From contig CALMBI010000003.1 in NCBI GenBank assembly GCA_937860115.1, positions 1-30,585 on the forward strand: a stretch of DNA of 30,585 nucleotides, written 5' to 3'. Source of the stretch: an uncultured Arcobacter sp. (lineage in GTDB: Bacteria > Campylobacterota > Campylobacteria > Campylobacterales > Arcobacteraceae). Below the pieces are notes generated by a model, which worked only from the letters and a program-made list of their open reading frames with translations, was not told the origin of the DNA and ran no database searches. The position numbers were made by a program, and so were the translations under genes. Shown piece after piece: positions 7,725 to 15,819 of the stretch; position 1 is the stretch's first letter, and every line of letters starts with the position of its first letter.

Positions 7725-8685
7725 AACCAAGCTCCATAGTTTCATTTCCTCTTAAAATTTTCATATTTAATGATTGCATATTTCCTATTTTTTTATAGAT
7801 GTTCATTGCATCATCATAACTTTTTAGTGGTGTATTATTGATAGCTAATAATATATCTCCAGACCTTATCCCTAACTTTTCAAAATTACTTCCACGTCTT
7901 ATTTTATTGATCGTAAATCCATCGATTTTCCCATTTACAAGATTCTCTTTGATACTGATATCCCTCCAGATCTTATCACTGTTTTTTGTATAAGTTTCTA
8001 AAAGATCTTTTGTGACAACAGTTTTATTTCCAACTTGTTGGATCTTCTCAACTGGAGCTTTTTCTACTTGAACTGGTGCAGGTTGTGGTTTTGCAACTTG
8101 TGTTTGTTTTGGTTGATCTTGTGTTTGTGAAGCTGTTTTTTGACCAGCAACTGCAACGCTATTGAGCTCCACTTTATACTCTGTATCATTTTCAAAGAAA
8201 AGTGCATATTTTGGAAAAACTTTGAGTAATTTCATCGTTTTATAATTTTCTCCTGCACTTAAAATAGTAGTACCTCTACTTCCTCTTTCATTGATAGTGA
8301 CAAATCCTCTCCCTTTCCCCATATCAAAAATCGCTACCACATTGATACTAAGCACCAAAGGTGGTGGCGGAGGTGGCGGAGGCGGAGGTGCTACTTCGAT
8401 CGGTTGTTCTATTACTACAGGTGGTGGCGGAGGTGGCGGAGGTGGTACCTCTTTTTTCACTTTTTTTACAGCCACAACAACTGAAGGTTTTATCACTTCA
8501 TTGACACCAAATGCATTTTGAAAATCAAAGCTTTTGTACTCAAGATTTGATTCTACAACAATAGATGATTGTGGTTTCTCTTTTGGTAAAAAAAGAAAAA
8601 CCATAATACTTAAAAAATAACTAACAAAAAGTACACTTCCAAATTGAAGTGCTATTTTGATCTCATTTTTATAGGTTGTATTCAA
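7711..8685 (-). CDS. gspC: Type II secretion inner-membrane clamp protein GspC with PDZ domain
   Basis: 324 residues from the TTG at 8685, which has GGGGAG seven bases upstream; an in-frame GTG at 8700 has no such site. One membrane helix (about 12-33), two proline runs of 9 and 10 residues, a GspC homology region (LSINVVAIFD to YKVEL) that touches the GspD N0 domain, a Gln/Pro-rich linker, and a C-terminal PDZ domain (GFTINKIRRGSNFEKLGIRSGDILLAINN). GspC connects the inner-membrane platform to the secretin and may select substrate. It overlaps both neighbours, by 17 bp with the GspN-like gene and 14 bp with gspD. Poly-proline suggests dependence on elongation factor P. Confidence 0.85.
   Translation of the reverse strand: MNTTYKNEIKIALQFGSVLFVSYFLSIMVFLFLPKEKPQSSIVVESNLEYKSFDFQNAFGVNEVIKPSVVVAVKKVKKEVPPPPPPPPPVVIEQPIEVAPPPPPPPPPPLVLSINVVAIFDMGKGRGFVTINERGSRGTTILSAGENYKTMKLLKVFPKYALFFENDTEYKVELNSVAVAGQKTASQTQDQPKQTQVAKPQPAPVQVEKAPVEKIQQVGNKTVVTKDLLETYTKNSDKIWRDISIKENLVNGKIDGFTINKIRRGSNFEKLGIRSGDILLAINNTPLKSYDDAMNIYKKIGNMQSLNMKILRGNETMELGYEIK
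8359..8442 (-). repeat. Duplicated GC-rich proline-coding tracts in gspC
   Basis: A 24-bp stretch (plus strand, beginning aggtggtggcgg) is present identically at 8359-8382 and 8419-8442, 60 bp apart, each inside a longer Pro-codon run (9 and 10 prolines). The tracts are far richer in G+C than the rest of the window. Their internal period is 3-6 bp, so slippage would change proline number without frameshift. Confidence 0.85.
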
Positions 8686-9178
8686 TTTTATACTCCCCAC
8701 TTGGCATCAATTCACCAAAACTCCAAAATGTTTCATATTTTTTGACCACTTTTGCTGATGGTTTTAGATAAAGTTCAAAATCTCTCTCTAATAAATGATA
8801 TGTTCCATAGCCACTTAATTGATCTGATAGTATCACTATATCAAATTTTAGTGGAGAAACAATGTTCCATTTTAACTCAATATTATCTATCGTTAATCCA
8901 TCAAACATAACATTGAGTATATCAATTTTTCCACTCACCAAATAATAACTTGCTTCAAAACTCTCAATTTTAAATGCATTGATATCTTTATAAAAAACAT
9001 CACTATTTAGAATCGAAAATCGAAATGCACCACTTGATCTCTCTTCATTTTGCACTGAAATATTTTTCTCTTGGAGTTTTTCTAAATAATAAAAATAGAT
9101 ATTTTCCTTTGGTAAAAATGCAATAAATGAAAAAAGAAAAACAATAACAAATAACGGATATTTCATACTATCTCTCAT
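8669..9178 (-). CDS. Type II secretion protein, GspN-like by position
   Basis: 169 residues: a membrane anchor at about 6-22 (YPLFVIVFLFSFIAFLP) and a periplasmic domain containing MFDGLTIDNIELKWNIVSPL, of the beta-rich style seen in GspN. GspN proteins are usually near 250 residues, so this is short. Its place between the GspM-like gene and gspC supports the assignment. AGGTG lies seven bases before the ATG at 9178; the stop of the previous gene overlaps this ATG (TAATG). Function within the inner-membrane platform is inferred from position and general architecture only. Confidence 0.55.
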   Translation of the reverse strand: MRDSMKYPLFVIVFLFSFIAFLPKENIYFYYLEKLQEKNISVQNEERSSGAFRFSILNSDVFYKDINAFKIESFEASYYLVSGKIDILNVMFDGLTIDNIELKWNIVSPLKFDIVILSDQLSGYGTYHLLERDFELYLKPSAKVVKKYETFWSFGELMPSGEYKIEYNL

Positions 9179-9567
9179 TATAGAACACCTATCTCTAATA
9201 ACATACTGTTTGAACTCACATCAAATTTTGTGATGTTGAAATTTTCATTTAAAATTGTGGTAAAAAGTACCTGAAAACTTGCGCTTGATAAACCACCTAC
9301 ACTTAAAATAATAGTTTTATCTTTTTGGATTATTTTTGCATTTTGGATTCCAAGATCTTTTACTATTGTTTCTAATTTCTCTGTAATATAAACCTCATCA
9401 CTAAAATTCTCATGATTTGTTTTATACTGTATTGCTGTATTTTTATACTCTACAAACTCTTTTCGTTTTATTTCTAAGTTCTCTTTAGCATCATTAAAAG
9501 AAACAATAGCGATCAAAAATAGGACAACAGAACTCATGAGTACAAAAACTACATTAACATTTTTCAT
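9178..9567 (-). CDS. gspM: Type II secretion platform protein, GspM-like
   Basis: 129 residues: one N-terminal membrane helix (about 5-24), a short charged helix, and a small alpha/beta domain (TEKLETIVKDLGIQNAKIIQ to MLLEIGVL) consistent with the ferredoxin-like fold of GspM/PilO. GspM pairs with GspL at the inner membrane to hold the ATPase. Its ATG overlaps the gspL stop by 4 bp (ATGA) and its stop overlaps the following start, the same L-M order as in classic secretion operons. Sequence identity alone would not carry the call; size, topology and order do. Confidence 0.65.
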   Translation of the reverse strand: MKNVNVVFVLMSSVVLFLIAIVSFNDAKENLEIKRKEFVEYKNTAIQYKTNHENFSDEVYITEKLETIVKDLGIQNAKIIQKDKTIILSVGGLSSASFQVLFTTILNENFNITKFDVSSNSMLLEIGVL

Positions 9568-10561
9568 AGTTCTATCCTTACTTTTGTTTTACCATCTTCA
9601 TTTCGTAAACTTGCACGCTTAAACTCTTTTTTGAGATACGATTCAAGCGTTTCTAGATCATTTACTTTATAATAAAGTGTTAGGATGTTTTTTTCTAAGT
9701 GAATCTCAATAATCTTTGTTTCTTTTAGAGTATTTGCACTTACAGCATAACTGATCGCATCTCTTATTTTATTGTATTGTCTTTGAGATTTTCCATACGA
9801 TTCTATAATCGCATTTGCTTGGATCAGTGTTGGGGGAAGGTTATATTGCTCTTTGATCGCTTCTATTTTTGATGGATACTCATTTGTCATTTGTTTGTAA
9901 ATAAATGTTTGGATAAATAAAAGTATCGCAAACCCTAAAAATATACTACTAGCATATTGTACTGATTTGTTTGAAGTGAGTTTTTTATAGCTAAAAAGCT
10001 CAATAAAATAGTTTGAAAGTGTAACTTTTTCGATATCAATCATATCTTGTTGCAGTGCGTTGGCAAGATTATTTGGCACCTTGACTAAAAGCTCTTTATC
10101 AAATAAAAACACTTCATTATTGCAACCAAAAGCACCCCCATTTTCAAGCTGAGAGAACTCATTTTGCGCAAAATAGATATGTTGAATTTTGTTTTGAGGG
10201 ATCCCTAATTCTTCTAGCTTTTGGATAATTTTCTCCTCATCATAAGCAAAAGAGAGGTACTTGTTTTCATCTACTTTGATCATATAAAAACTATACCCAG
10301 CGATATCAAAGTACTCCTCAAAAAGATTAGGTAATAAAAAAAGTGCTTTGTTTTCATTTTCTACTGGGATCGTAAATAACTTGACCCAATAAAAACTAGG
10401 AGAGAGGATCAGATTGACCCTCTCTTTTTTGTGTAATGGTTTAAAAATAGTATTGTTTTCTTGTAAAAAATTGTTTGCATCATGAGGGTGGATTCTAGCG
10501 AATGATAGCTTTAATTTCTAAATGCATAGTTGCCAAATGACCAACAGAGTAATGAAACCAT
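9564..10561 (-). CDS. gspL: Type II secretion platform protein GspL, 5' end frameshifted or non-canonically translated
   Basis: The clear part from ATG 10283 encodes 239 residues: the end of a cytoplasmic domain, a membrane helix (YASSIFLGFAILLFIQTF) and a periplasmic ferredoxin-like domain, as in GspL. The same frame stays open upstream to 10517 for 78-79 more codons that look fully coding (for example VNLILSPSFYWVKLF and KALFLLPNLFEEYFD) yet contain no ATG, GTG or TTG. An ATG at 10561 opens another frame (MVSLLCWSFGNYAFRN) that stops at 10511; a -1 shift at 10511-10520 joins it to the main frame, giving about 333 residues, near normal GspL length. Possible causes: sequencing error, real mutation, programmed shift, or an unusual start. 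The gene follows nasA by 15 bp. Confidence 0.7.
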
Positions 10562-10576
10562 TTTAAATTTTAAACC

Positions 10577-12589
10577 TTATTGAAAATACGATACGATCCT
10601 CACCACACTGTGATTATAATCAGGCTCTTTTGAAGAAAGATCCAAAAGATCATCTGTGAGATAATTGATCTTTTTATTCGTAATCGGGATAAAAACTGTT
10701 TTTCTCATGATCCCCTCGTTGTATTTTGCATACGATTCTATCTGACCTCTTGGGGATTGGATCCATACTCGTGATCCATCTTTGATCCCAAATTCAACTC
10801 CATCAAGAGGATGGATCTCGACAAAATTTTCTGGTTTAAATTTTTTAAGATTTTCCACAAAACCAGTTTTTGTTCCACTATGCCACTGATCTCTTGTACG
10901 ACCTGTGAGAAGAACAAAAGGATAGATTTTATTTGGTTTTTCACTCAAAGTTTTATTACTCACACAAAAAAGATTTGCTTTTTTGTTTGGTGTAAAAAAT
11001 TCATTTGTATCAAAGAGCCCTTCTCCCCATACAAATGGCTTCTTTGTCAGCTCTTGATAGCTTGTCTTATAGATATCAAGATGGCCATCATGGCTTAGTT
11101 TACACATCTCTTGGTACTCTTTAAAAATATCTTCTGGCTTTTCATAAGCAAATTTCCCTCCATATCCAAGTGCATCTGCAAGGAGTTTAAAAACCATCCA
11201 ATCATCTTTACAATCGATAGATTTTCTTGTCAAAATCTCTTGTTTTGTGATTGTACGATCCATATTTGTTTGAGTTCCCTCCTTTTCACCCCATGGAGTT
11301 GCTGGAAGTTTCAGATGGGCAAACTGCGATGTTTCACTATTATTATAAGCATTGATCTCGACAACAAAAGGGATCTTTTGGATCGCTTTTTCCATTTTAT
11401 GCCTATTTGGAAGATGATAGATTGGATCAGTATGGCAAATGATCAGACAATCAATATTTCCCTTGAGTGCTTCATGAAAAATCTCAACTGCAGTGAAACC
11501 GTTCCCTTTTGGGACTTTTGAAGTTTTCCAAAATTGATTTACTTTTGCTATATTTTCTTCATTATAATCAAGATGCACAGCAAGCATAGTTGCAAGTCCA
11601 CCCACTTCTCTTCCCCCCATTGCGTTTGGTTGACCTGTTAGAGAAAATGGACCATTTCCTTTTTTACTCATTTTTCCACTCAGCAGATGAAGATTTATAA
11701 GTGCTATATTTTTCTCTACCCCTTGACTACTTTGATTAAGACCCATCGTCCAAGCACTTATTGTATTTTGATTTTCGTAAAACATTTTTATAAACTCTTC
11801 AAATTGCTCTTTTGTAAGTCCTGTTCGTTTGAGGAGTTTTGTTTTTGGAAGTTTCAATAATTCTTTTTTATAAGAATCAAAATCGTTACAATGTTTGTAG
11901 AGAAACTCCTCATCTATTTGATTATCTAGGATCAGTCTCATAGCTACTAGATTAAAAAAATCTATATCACTATTTGGTTTGATTGGAAGATACAAATCTG
12001 CATTTTTAGCACTTTCTGTGTATCTTGGATCAATCACTACTACTTTGAGCCCATTTTTTTTGAGTTTTTTTACTTTGTTCCAAAATACCACATGAGCTTC
12101 TGCAGGATTTGCTCCAGCTACAATAAGAAGATTAGCACTCTCTACATCCTCCATACGCACTGGGACATAATCGATTCCAAATATTTTTTTATAAGCCACA
12201 ACTGCACTTGCCATACATGTTCTACTATTAGTATCAACATTTGGTGTTCCTATAAATCCTTTAGCTAATTTATTTGCTATATAATAGTCTTCACTCATCA
12301 ATTGCCCTGAAAGATAAAAAGCGATACGATTTGGTGTTGTAGCTTTTATTTTTGTAGCGATGAGAGAGATTGCATCCTCCCACGAACTCTCTTTATACTC
12401 TTCTTCTATCGATGTTCTTATTTTTGGTCGTAGTAATCGTGTTGGTGTTTGGATCGAATGAAGCTCACTTACCCCTTTTGCACATACCAATCCTTCATTT
12501 ATAGGATAAGAAAGATCTCCTATAAGTTTTGATTCTTCAAACTCAATACCACATCCAACACCACAATATCCACATACAGACTTAATCAT
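10577..12589 (-). CDS. nasA: Assimilatory nitrate reductase catalytic subunit (molybdopterin, [4Fe-4S])
   Basis: 670 residues from ATG 12589, chosen because GGAG lies six bases upstream; ATG 12601, four codons earlier, lacks a good site. The N-terminus carries the [4Fe-4S] ligands Cys6, Cys9, Cys13 and Cys36 (CGYCGVGC and LVCAKG). NSRTCMASAV holds Cys125, the likely molybdenum ligand. The molybdopterin-binding regions of the DMSO reductase family follow, with a C-terminal domain (LLTGRTRDQWHSGT). No Tat signal is present, so it is cytoplasmic, which separates it from periplasmic NapA. The C-terminal [2Fe-2S] domain of some NasA is absent, as in NarB. It reduces nitrate to nitrite. It is divergent from nrtABD and adjacent to cysG-nirA, which fixes the assimilatory role. 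Confidence 0.88.
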   Translation of the reverse strand: MIKSVCGYCGVGCGIEFEESKLIGDLSYPINEGLVCAKGVSELHSIQTPTRLLRPKIRTSIEEEYKESSWEDAISLIATKIKATTPNRIAFYLSGQLMSEDYYIANKLAKGFIGTPNVDTNSRTCMASAVVAYKKIFGIDYVPVRMEDVESANLLIVAGANPAEAHVVFWNKVKKLKKNGLKVVVIDPRYTESAKNADLYLPIKPNSDIDFFNLVAMRLILDNQIDEEFLYKHCNDFDSYKKELLKLPKTKLLKRTGLTKEQFEEFIKMFYENQNTISAWTMGLNQSSQGVEKNIALINLHLLSGKMSKKGNGPFSLTGQPNAMGGREVGGLATMLAVHLDYNEENIAKVNQFWKTSKVPKGNGFTAVEIFHEALKGNIDCLIICHTDPIYHLPNRHKMEKAIQKIPFVVEINAYNNSETSQFAHLKLPATPWGEKEGTQTNMDRTITKQEILTRKSIDCKDDWMVFKLLADALGYGGKFAYEKPEDIFKEYQEMCKLSHDGHLDIYKTSYQELTKKPFVWGEGLFDTNEFFTPNKKANLFCVSNKTLSEKPNKIYPFVLLTGRTRDQWHSGTKTGFVENLKKFKPENFVEIHPLDGVEFGIKDGSRVWIQSPRGQIESYAKYNEGIMRKTVFIPITNKKINYLTDDLLDLSSKEPDYNHSVVRIVSYFQ

Positions 12590-12629
12590 AGTTTGCTCCA
12601 TTATTTTCTATTTCTTTTGTATATTGTGT

Positions 12630-12635
12630 ATTGTA
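12630..12635 (-). promoter_or_regulatory. Candidate -10 box for nasA
   Basis: TACAAT on the minus strand would start RNA near 12624, about 35 bases before the chosen nasA ATG. No convincing -35 box is visible. Because nasA is followed at 15 bp by the secretion genes, this promoter could also drive them. Confidence 0.35.
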
Positions 12636-12666
12636 ACAAGTAAACTTAAAAAATATTCAGTTTAAA

Positions 12667-12683
12667 TGTATATTTTTTATACA
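12667..12683. promoter_or_regulatory. Palindrome between nasA and nrtA, candidate operator
   Basis: TGTATA and TATACA are separated by five T bases, a perfect 6-bp inverted repeat in the 160-bp divergent gap. Its right end lies 9 bp before the candidate nrtA -10 box. It could be a site for a regulator that controls both directions. The very AT-rich context makes chance occurrence likely enough that I rate it low. No regulator gene is in the window. Confidence 0.3.
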
Positions 12684-12692
12684 ATTTATATG

Positions 12693-12698
12693 TATAAT
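12693..12698 (+). promoter_or_regulatory. Candidate -10 box for nrtABD
   Basis: TATAAT followed by an AT-rich leader of about 59 bases to the nrtA GTG. It is the best match to a -10 element in the rightward direction of this gap. Confidence 0.4.
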
Positions 12699-12763
12699 TA
12701 AAACATTTTTAAGAGTATAGTTTCATTACAAGATCAAATCTTAGAAAAATTTAAGGATGAAAC

Positions 12764-14143
12764 GTGAAAAATAGATTTTTAAAAGTTGGGTTGGGATTAT
12801 CTCTTATTGCAAGTTATGCATTGGCTGGTGTTGAAAAACCAAATCTAAAAATTGGTTTTATTGCTTTAACAGATTGTGCTCCAATTGTTATAGCTAAAGA
12901 GAAAGGATTTTTTGCAAAACATGGACTCAATGTTGAAGTTGCAAAAGAAGGTGGAGGTTGGGCTGGAATCCAACAAAAAGTAGCAAGTGGAGAGTATGAT
13001 GCATCACATGCACTTGCTGGTATGCCAATCGCTTCTACTATTGGAATCAATGGAAATACACCTATGTATGCTTTGATGTCGCTTGACCTTAATGGAAATG
13101 CTATCACTATGGGAAATGATATCATTGCAAAAATGCAAGCTGAAGGACTTGACCCTAAAAAAAGACCAGTTTCAGCAGATGCTCTTAAAAAAGTAATAGA
13201 TAAGAAAAAAGCGGCTGAAAAAGGAAAATTTAAAGCTTTAGAATTTGGTGTTGTTTATCCAGTTAGTACACACATGTATGAGATGAGATATTGGTTAGCA
13301 GCAAGTAAAATCAATCCAGATACCGAAACTGCATTAAAGGTGTTTCCACCTCCACAAATGGTTGCTAACTTAAAAGCTGGAAATATTGAAGGATACTGTG
13401 TTGGTGAGCCTTGGAATGAGCGAGCTGTTATGGCAAAATCAGGTTCAGCACTTATAACAAACTATGATATTTGGAACAATAATCCAGAGAAAGTTTTACA
13501 AGTAACACAAGCTTTTGCAAAAAAATACCCAGGGACTACTCAAGCTATGATTGAAGCAGTTTTAGAAGCTCAAATTTGGCTTGATACAAGTTGGGAAAAT
13601 AGAAAAGAAGCATCTAAAATCTTAAGTATGAAACAATATGTTAATGCTCCTGTGGATGTTCTTGATAACTCTATGACAGGAACTTTCCAATATCTCAAAG
13701 ATTTTAAAGGGGAATCAAACCCACAATTTAATGTATTTGCAAACAACTATGCTGCTTATCCATTTTATAGTCATGGAATGTGGTTTTTAACTCAAATGTA
13801 TAGATGGGGACAAATAGATAAACCACTTGATATGAAAAAAACTATAGAAAATGTATATAGACCAGATCTTTTTGCAGCTGCTGCTAAAAATGTAGGATAT
13901 AAACTTCCTGCAAGTCCTTGGAAAATTGATGGGAAAGACCAATTCAATAAATTTGTTGATGGAAAAATTTACGATCCAAATAAAGCAGTTGATTATATCT
14001 ATAGCTTTGATGTTAATAGTGCAAAAGTGAAAAAAGCTGATCTTGCAAAAGTAAACAAATGGAAAGTAAAAACTGCTCAACCAAAATATGAATGTTTCTA
14101 TGGACCAGCTGGTTGTGCTGATCCAAAATATATCAGAAAATAA
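12764..14143 (+). CDS. nrtA: Nitrate ABC transporter substrate-binding protein
   Basis: 459 residues, GTG start with AAGG upstream; the ATG at 12757 is out of frame and stops after five codons. Signal peptide MKNRFLKVGLGLSLIASYALA, no lipobox cysteine, so a soluble periplasmic protein rather than the lipoprotein form of cyanobacteria. The mature part has the NrtA/CmpA pattern: LKIGFIALTDCAPIVIAKEKG, GGGWAGIQQKVASGEYDASH, and ANLKAGNIEGYCVGEPWNERA, with length near that family. It binds nitrate (possibly nitrite) and feeds NrtB. Cyanate and bicarbonate relatives exist, but the nitrate and nitrite reductases next to it support nitrate. Confidence 0.88.
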   Translation: MKNRFLKVGLGLSLIASYALAGVEKPNLKIGFIALTDCAPIVIAKEKGFFAKHGLNVEVAKEGGGWAGIQQKVASGEYDASHALAGMPIASTIGINGNTPMYALMSLDLNGNAITMGNDIIAKMQAEGLDPKKRPVSADALKKVIDKKKAAEKGKFKALEFGVVYPVSTHMYEMRYWLAASKINPDTETALKVFPPPQMVANLKAGNIEGYCVGEPWNERAVMAKSGSALITNYDIWNNNPEKVLQVTQAFAKKYPGTTQAMIEAVLEAQIWLDTSWENRKEASKILSMKQYVNAPVDVLDNSMTGTFQYLKDFKGESNPQFNVFANNYAAYPFYSHGMWFLTQMYRWGQIDKPLDMKKTIENVYRPDLFAAAAKNVGYKLPASPWKIDGKDQFNKFVDGKIYDPNKAVDYIYSFDVNSAKVKKADLAKVNKWKVKTAQPKYECFYGPAGCADPKYIRK

Positions 14144-14152
14144 AGGCTCACT

Positions 14153-14929
14153 ATGAAAGTCAAACTTTTAGAAAAACTTTTTTTACCATTATTAACTTTA
14201 GCAGTAATAATCCCTTTTTGGTCCTATATCGCTTCAAATGTGGAGGGGTTTCCCTCTCCAATTGATACTTTTAGCCATGCAGTAGAGATTTTAAGTGATC
14301 CACTTTATGTCAATAGTGAAGATGATAAGGGGATATTTTGGCAAATTTTAAACTCACTTGAGAGAGTATTTGGTGGATTTATAGCAGCGTGTATTGTTGG
14401 TATTCCTGTTGGTTTAGCTATCGGGATGAGTAGCAAATTTTATGATGCACTCAATCCTTATATCCAAATCTTTAAACCAGTTTCACCACTTGCTTGGCTC
14501 CCGTTGGCATTGTTTGTTTTTAAAGATATCAATATCACCGCGATAGCGACAATTTTTATTACATCAATTTGGCCGATTATTATAAATACGGCACTTGGAG
14601 TTAAAAGTGTAAATAACGATTATCTTAATGTAGCAAAAGTATTGCAGTTTAGCCCAATAGAAAAGATTACAAAGATCATTTTACCTGTAGCTGTCCCATA
14701 TATCTTTACAGGGATGAGACTCTCTTTAGGAATCGCATGGCTTGTAATTGTTGCAGCTGAGATGCTTACAGGTGGGATTGGTATTGGTTTTTGGATTTGG
14801 GATGAGTATAACAACCTTAACTACACTTCAATTTTAGTAGGGATATTTTTAGTGGGAATTGTAGGATTTATCTTAGATATTTTGATGGGATTGATTGCCA
14901 ATAGATTTGATTATAGAGTAAGGAGCTAG
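14153..14929 (+). CDS. nrtB: Nitrate ABC transporter permease
   Basis: 258 residues with about six membrane helices. The permease coupling loop is visible near residues 155-190 (VAKVLQFSPIEKITKIILPVAVPYIFTGMRLSLGIAW), the EAA-type region that contacts the ATPase. The final part (DEYNNLNYTSILVGIFLVGIVGF) is typical of the NrtB/SsuC/TauC permease group. It starts 9 bp after the nrtA stop with AAGG upstream and ends 2 bp before the ATPase gene, so it belongs to one operon. Substrate is read from its neighbours, since permeases of this group look alike. Confidence 0.87.
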   Translation: MKVKLLEKLFLPLLTLAVIIPFWSYIASNVEGFPSPIDTFSHAVEILSDPLYVNSEDDKGIFWQILNSLERVFGGFIAACIVGIPVGLAIGMSSKFYDALNPYIQIFKPVSPLAWLPLALFVFKDINITAIATIFITSIWPIIINTALGVKSVNNDYLNVAKVLQFSPIEKITKIILPVAVPYIFTGMRLSLGIAWLVIVAAEMLTGGIGIGFWIWDEYNNLNYTSILVGIFLVGIVGFILDILMGLIANRFDYRVRS

Positions 14930-14931
14930 TT

Positions 14932-15723
14932 ATGAAAAAATTCTTAAGTTTAGAGGGTGTGGACAAAATATTTCCACTTCCAAATAAAGGGGAGTATGTA
15001 GCCCTTAGAGATGTTAACTTAGAGATAAGAGAAAATGAAGTGGTATCTATCATTGGTCATAGTGGTTGTGGAAAATCAACGATTCTAAATATCATTGCTG
15101 GACTTGATGAAGCAACAAATGGAGTCCTTCTTTTGGAAAACAAAGAGATCAAAGGACCTGGACCTGAGAGAGCTGTTGTTTTTCAAAATCACTCACTCCT
15201 TCCATGGCTTACAGTGTATCAAAATATTGAATTAGCGGTAAAAAAAGTGATGCCAGAACTCTCGAGAAATGAACTTGATGAGAGGGTGATGAAGTTTGTC
15301 AATATGGTTGGATTAGAGCATGCAAAAGATAAAAAACCAGATGAGATAAGTGGTGGGATGAAACAAAGGGTAGGAATTGCTAGAGCTTTATCAATCAAAC
15401 CAAAAGTTCTATTGATGGATGAGCCATTTGGAGCTTTGGATAGTTTAACAAGAGCAAACCTTCAAGAGCATCTTATGAGGATCCAACAAAAAATCGAAAA
15501 CACTGTCATCATCATCACGCATGATGTGGATGAAGCGGTACTTTTAAGTGATAGAATCGTGATGATGACTAATGGACCAGAGGCTACTATCGGTGAGATT
15601 GTAGAGGTAAATCTTCCAAGACCAAGAGATAGAGTTGCTCTTCAAAACAACCCTGAATATATCAGATGCAGAGAAGCTATCTTAGAGTTTTTATATAAAA
15701 AATTCGCGAAAGAAGACCATTAA
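14932..15723 (+). CDS. nrtD: Nitrate ABC transporter ATPase, NrtD type
   Basis: 263 residues with one ABC domain: Walker A GHSGCGKST (44-52), Q-loop VVFQNHSLLPWLTV, signature ISGGMKQR, Walker B VLLMDEPFGALD, and H-loop IITHDVDEAVLLSDRI. There is no C-terminal substrate-binding-like extension, so it matches NrtD rather than the two-domain NrtC of cyanobacteria, and probably works as a homodimer. AAGGAG lies just before the ATG, inside the 3' end of nrtB. A 128-bp gap with three hairpins follows before cysG. Confidence 0.87.
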   Translation: MKKFLSLEGVDKIFPLPNKGEYVALRDVNLEIRENEVVSIIGHSGCGKSTILNIIAGLDEATNGVLLLENKEIKGPGPERAVVFQNHSLLPWLTVYQNIELAVKKVMPELSRNELDERVMKFVNMVGLEHAKDKKPDEISGGMKQRVGIARALSIKPKVLLMDEPFGALDSLTRANLQEHLMRIQQKIENTVIIITHDVDEAVLLSDRIVMMTNGPEATIGEIVEVNLPRPRDRVALQNNPEYIRCREAILEFLYKKFAKEDH

Positions 15724-15738
15724 ACGTCATTGATTACT

Positions 15739-15803
15739 AGCGAATTTATTCGCTCTTTAGGATTTGCTACTTTAGGCTTAACTTGTTAAGCCACTAAAAG
15801 TAG
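15739..15803 (+). other. Two consecutive hairpins in the nrtD-cysG gap
   Basis: First hairpin: AGCGAA and TTCGCT around TTTA (15739-15754). Second: CTACTTT, GGCTTAAC, a two-base loop, GTTAAGCC and AAAGTAG (15767-15803), with a small internal loop. Neither is followed by a T-run, so they do not look like intrinsic terminators. They may protect the nrtABD RNA end, mark a processing site, or form part of a leader for cysG. The hexaloop rule of ANTAR-protein targets (A at 1, G at 4) is not met. Confidence 0.5.
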
Positions 15804-15819
15804 AAATAAAACATTGGTC

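Noticed and set aside
8291..8521. Plus-strand open frame with poly-glycine runs
   Set aside because: It is the antisense shadow of the poly-proline tracts of gspC; no ribosome binding site and no homology-like features.
10401..10430. Terminator-like hairpin on the plus strand: AGAGAGG, CCTCTCT, then a T-run
   Set aside because: It lies within the gspL coding frame on the opposite strand (codons for HKKERVNLILSPS), and no plus-strand gene ends there. Most likely a by-product of coding sequence.
15739..15803. NasT/NasR-type ANTAR target in the cysG leader
   Set aside because: Neither hexaloop has the A1/G4 pattern, and no terminator follows the pair.
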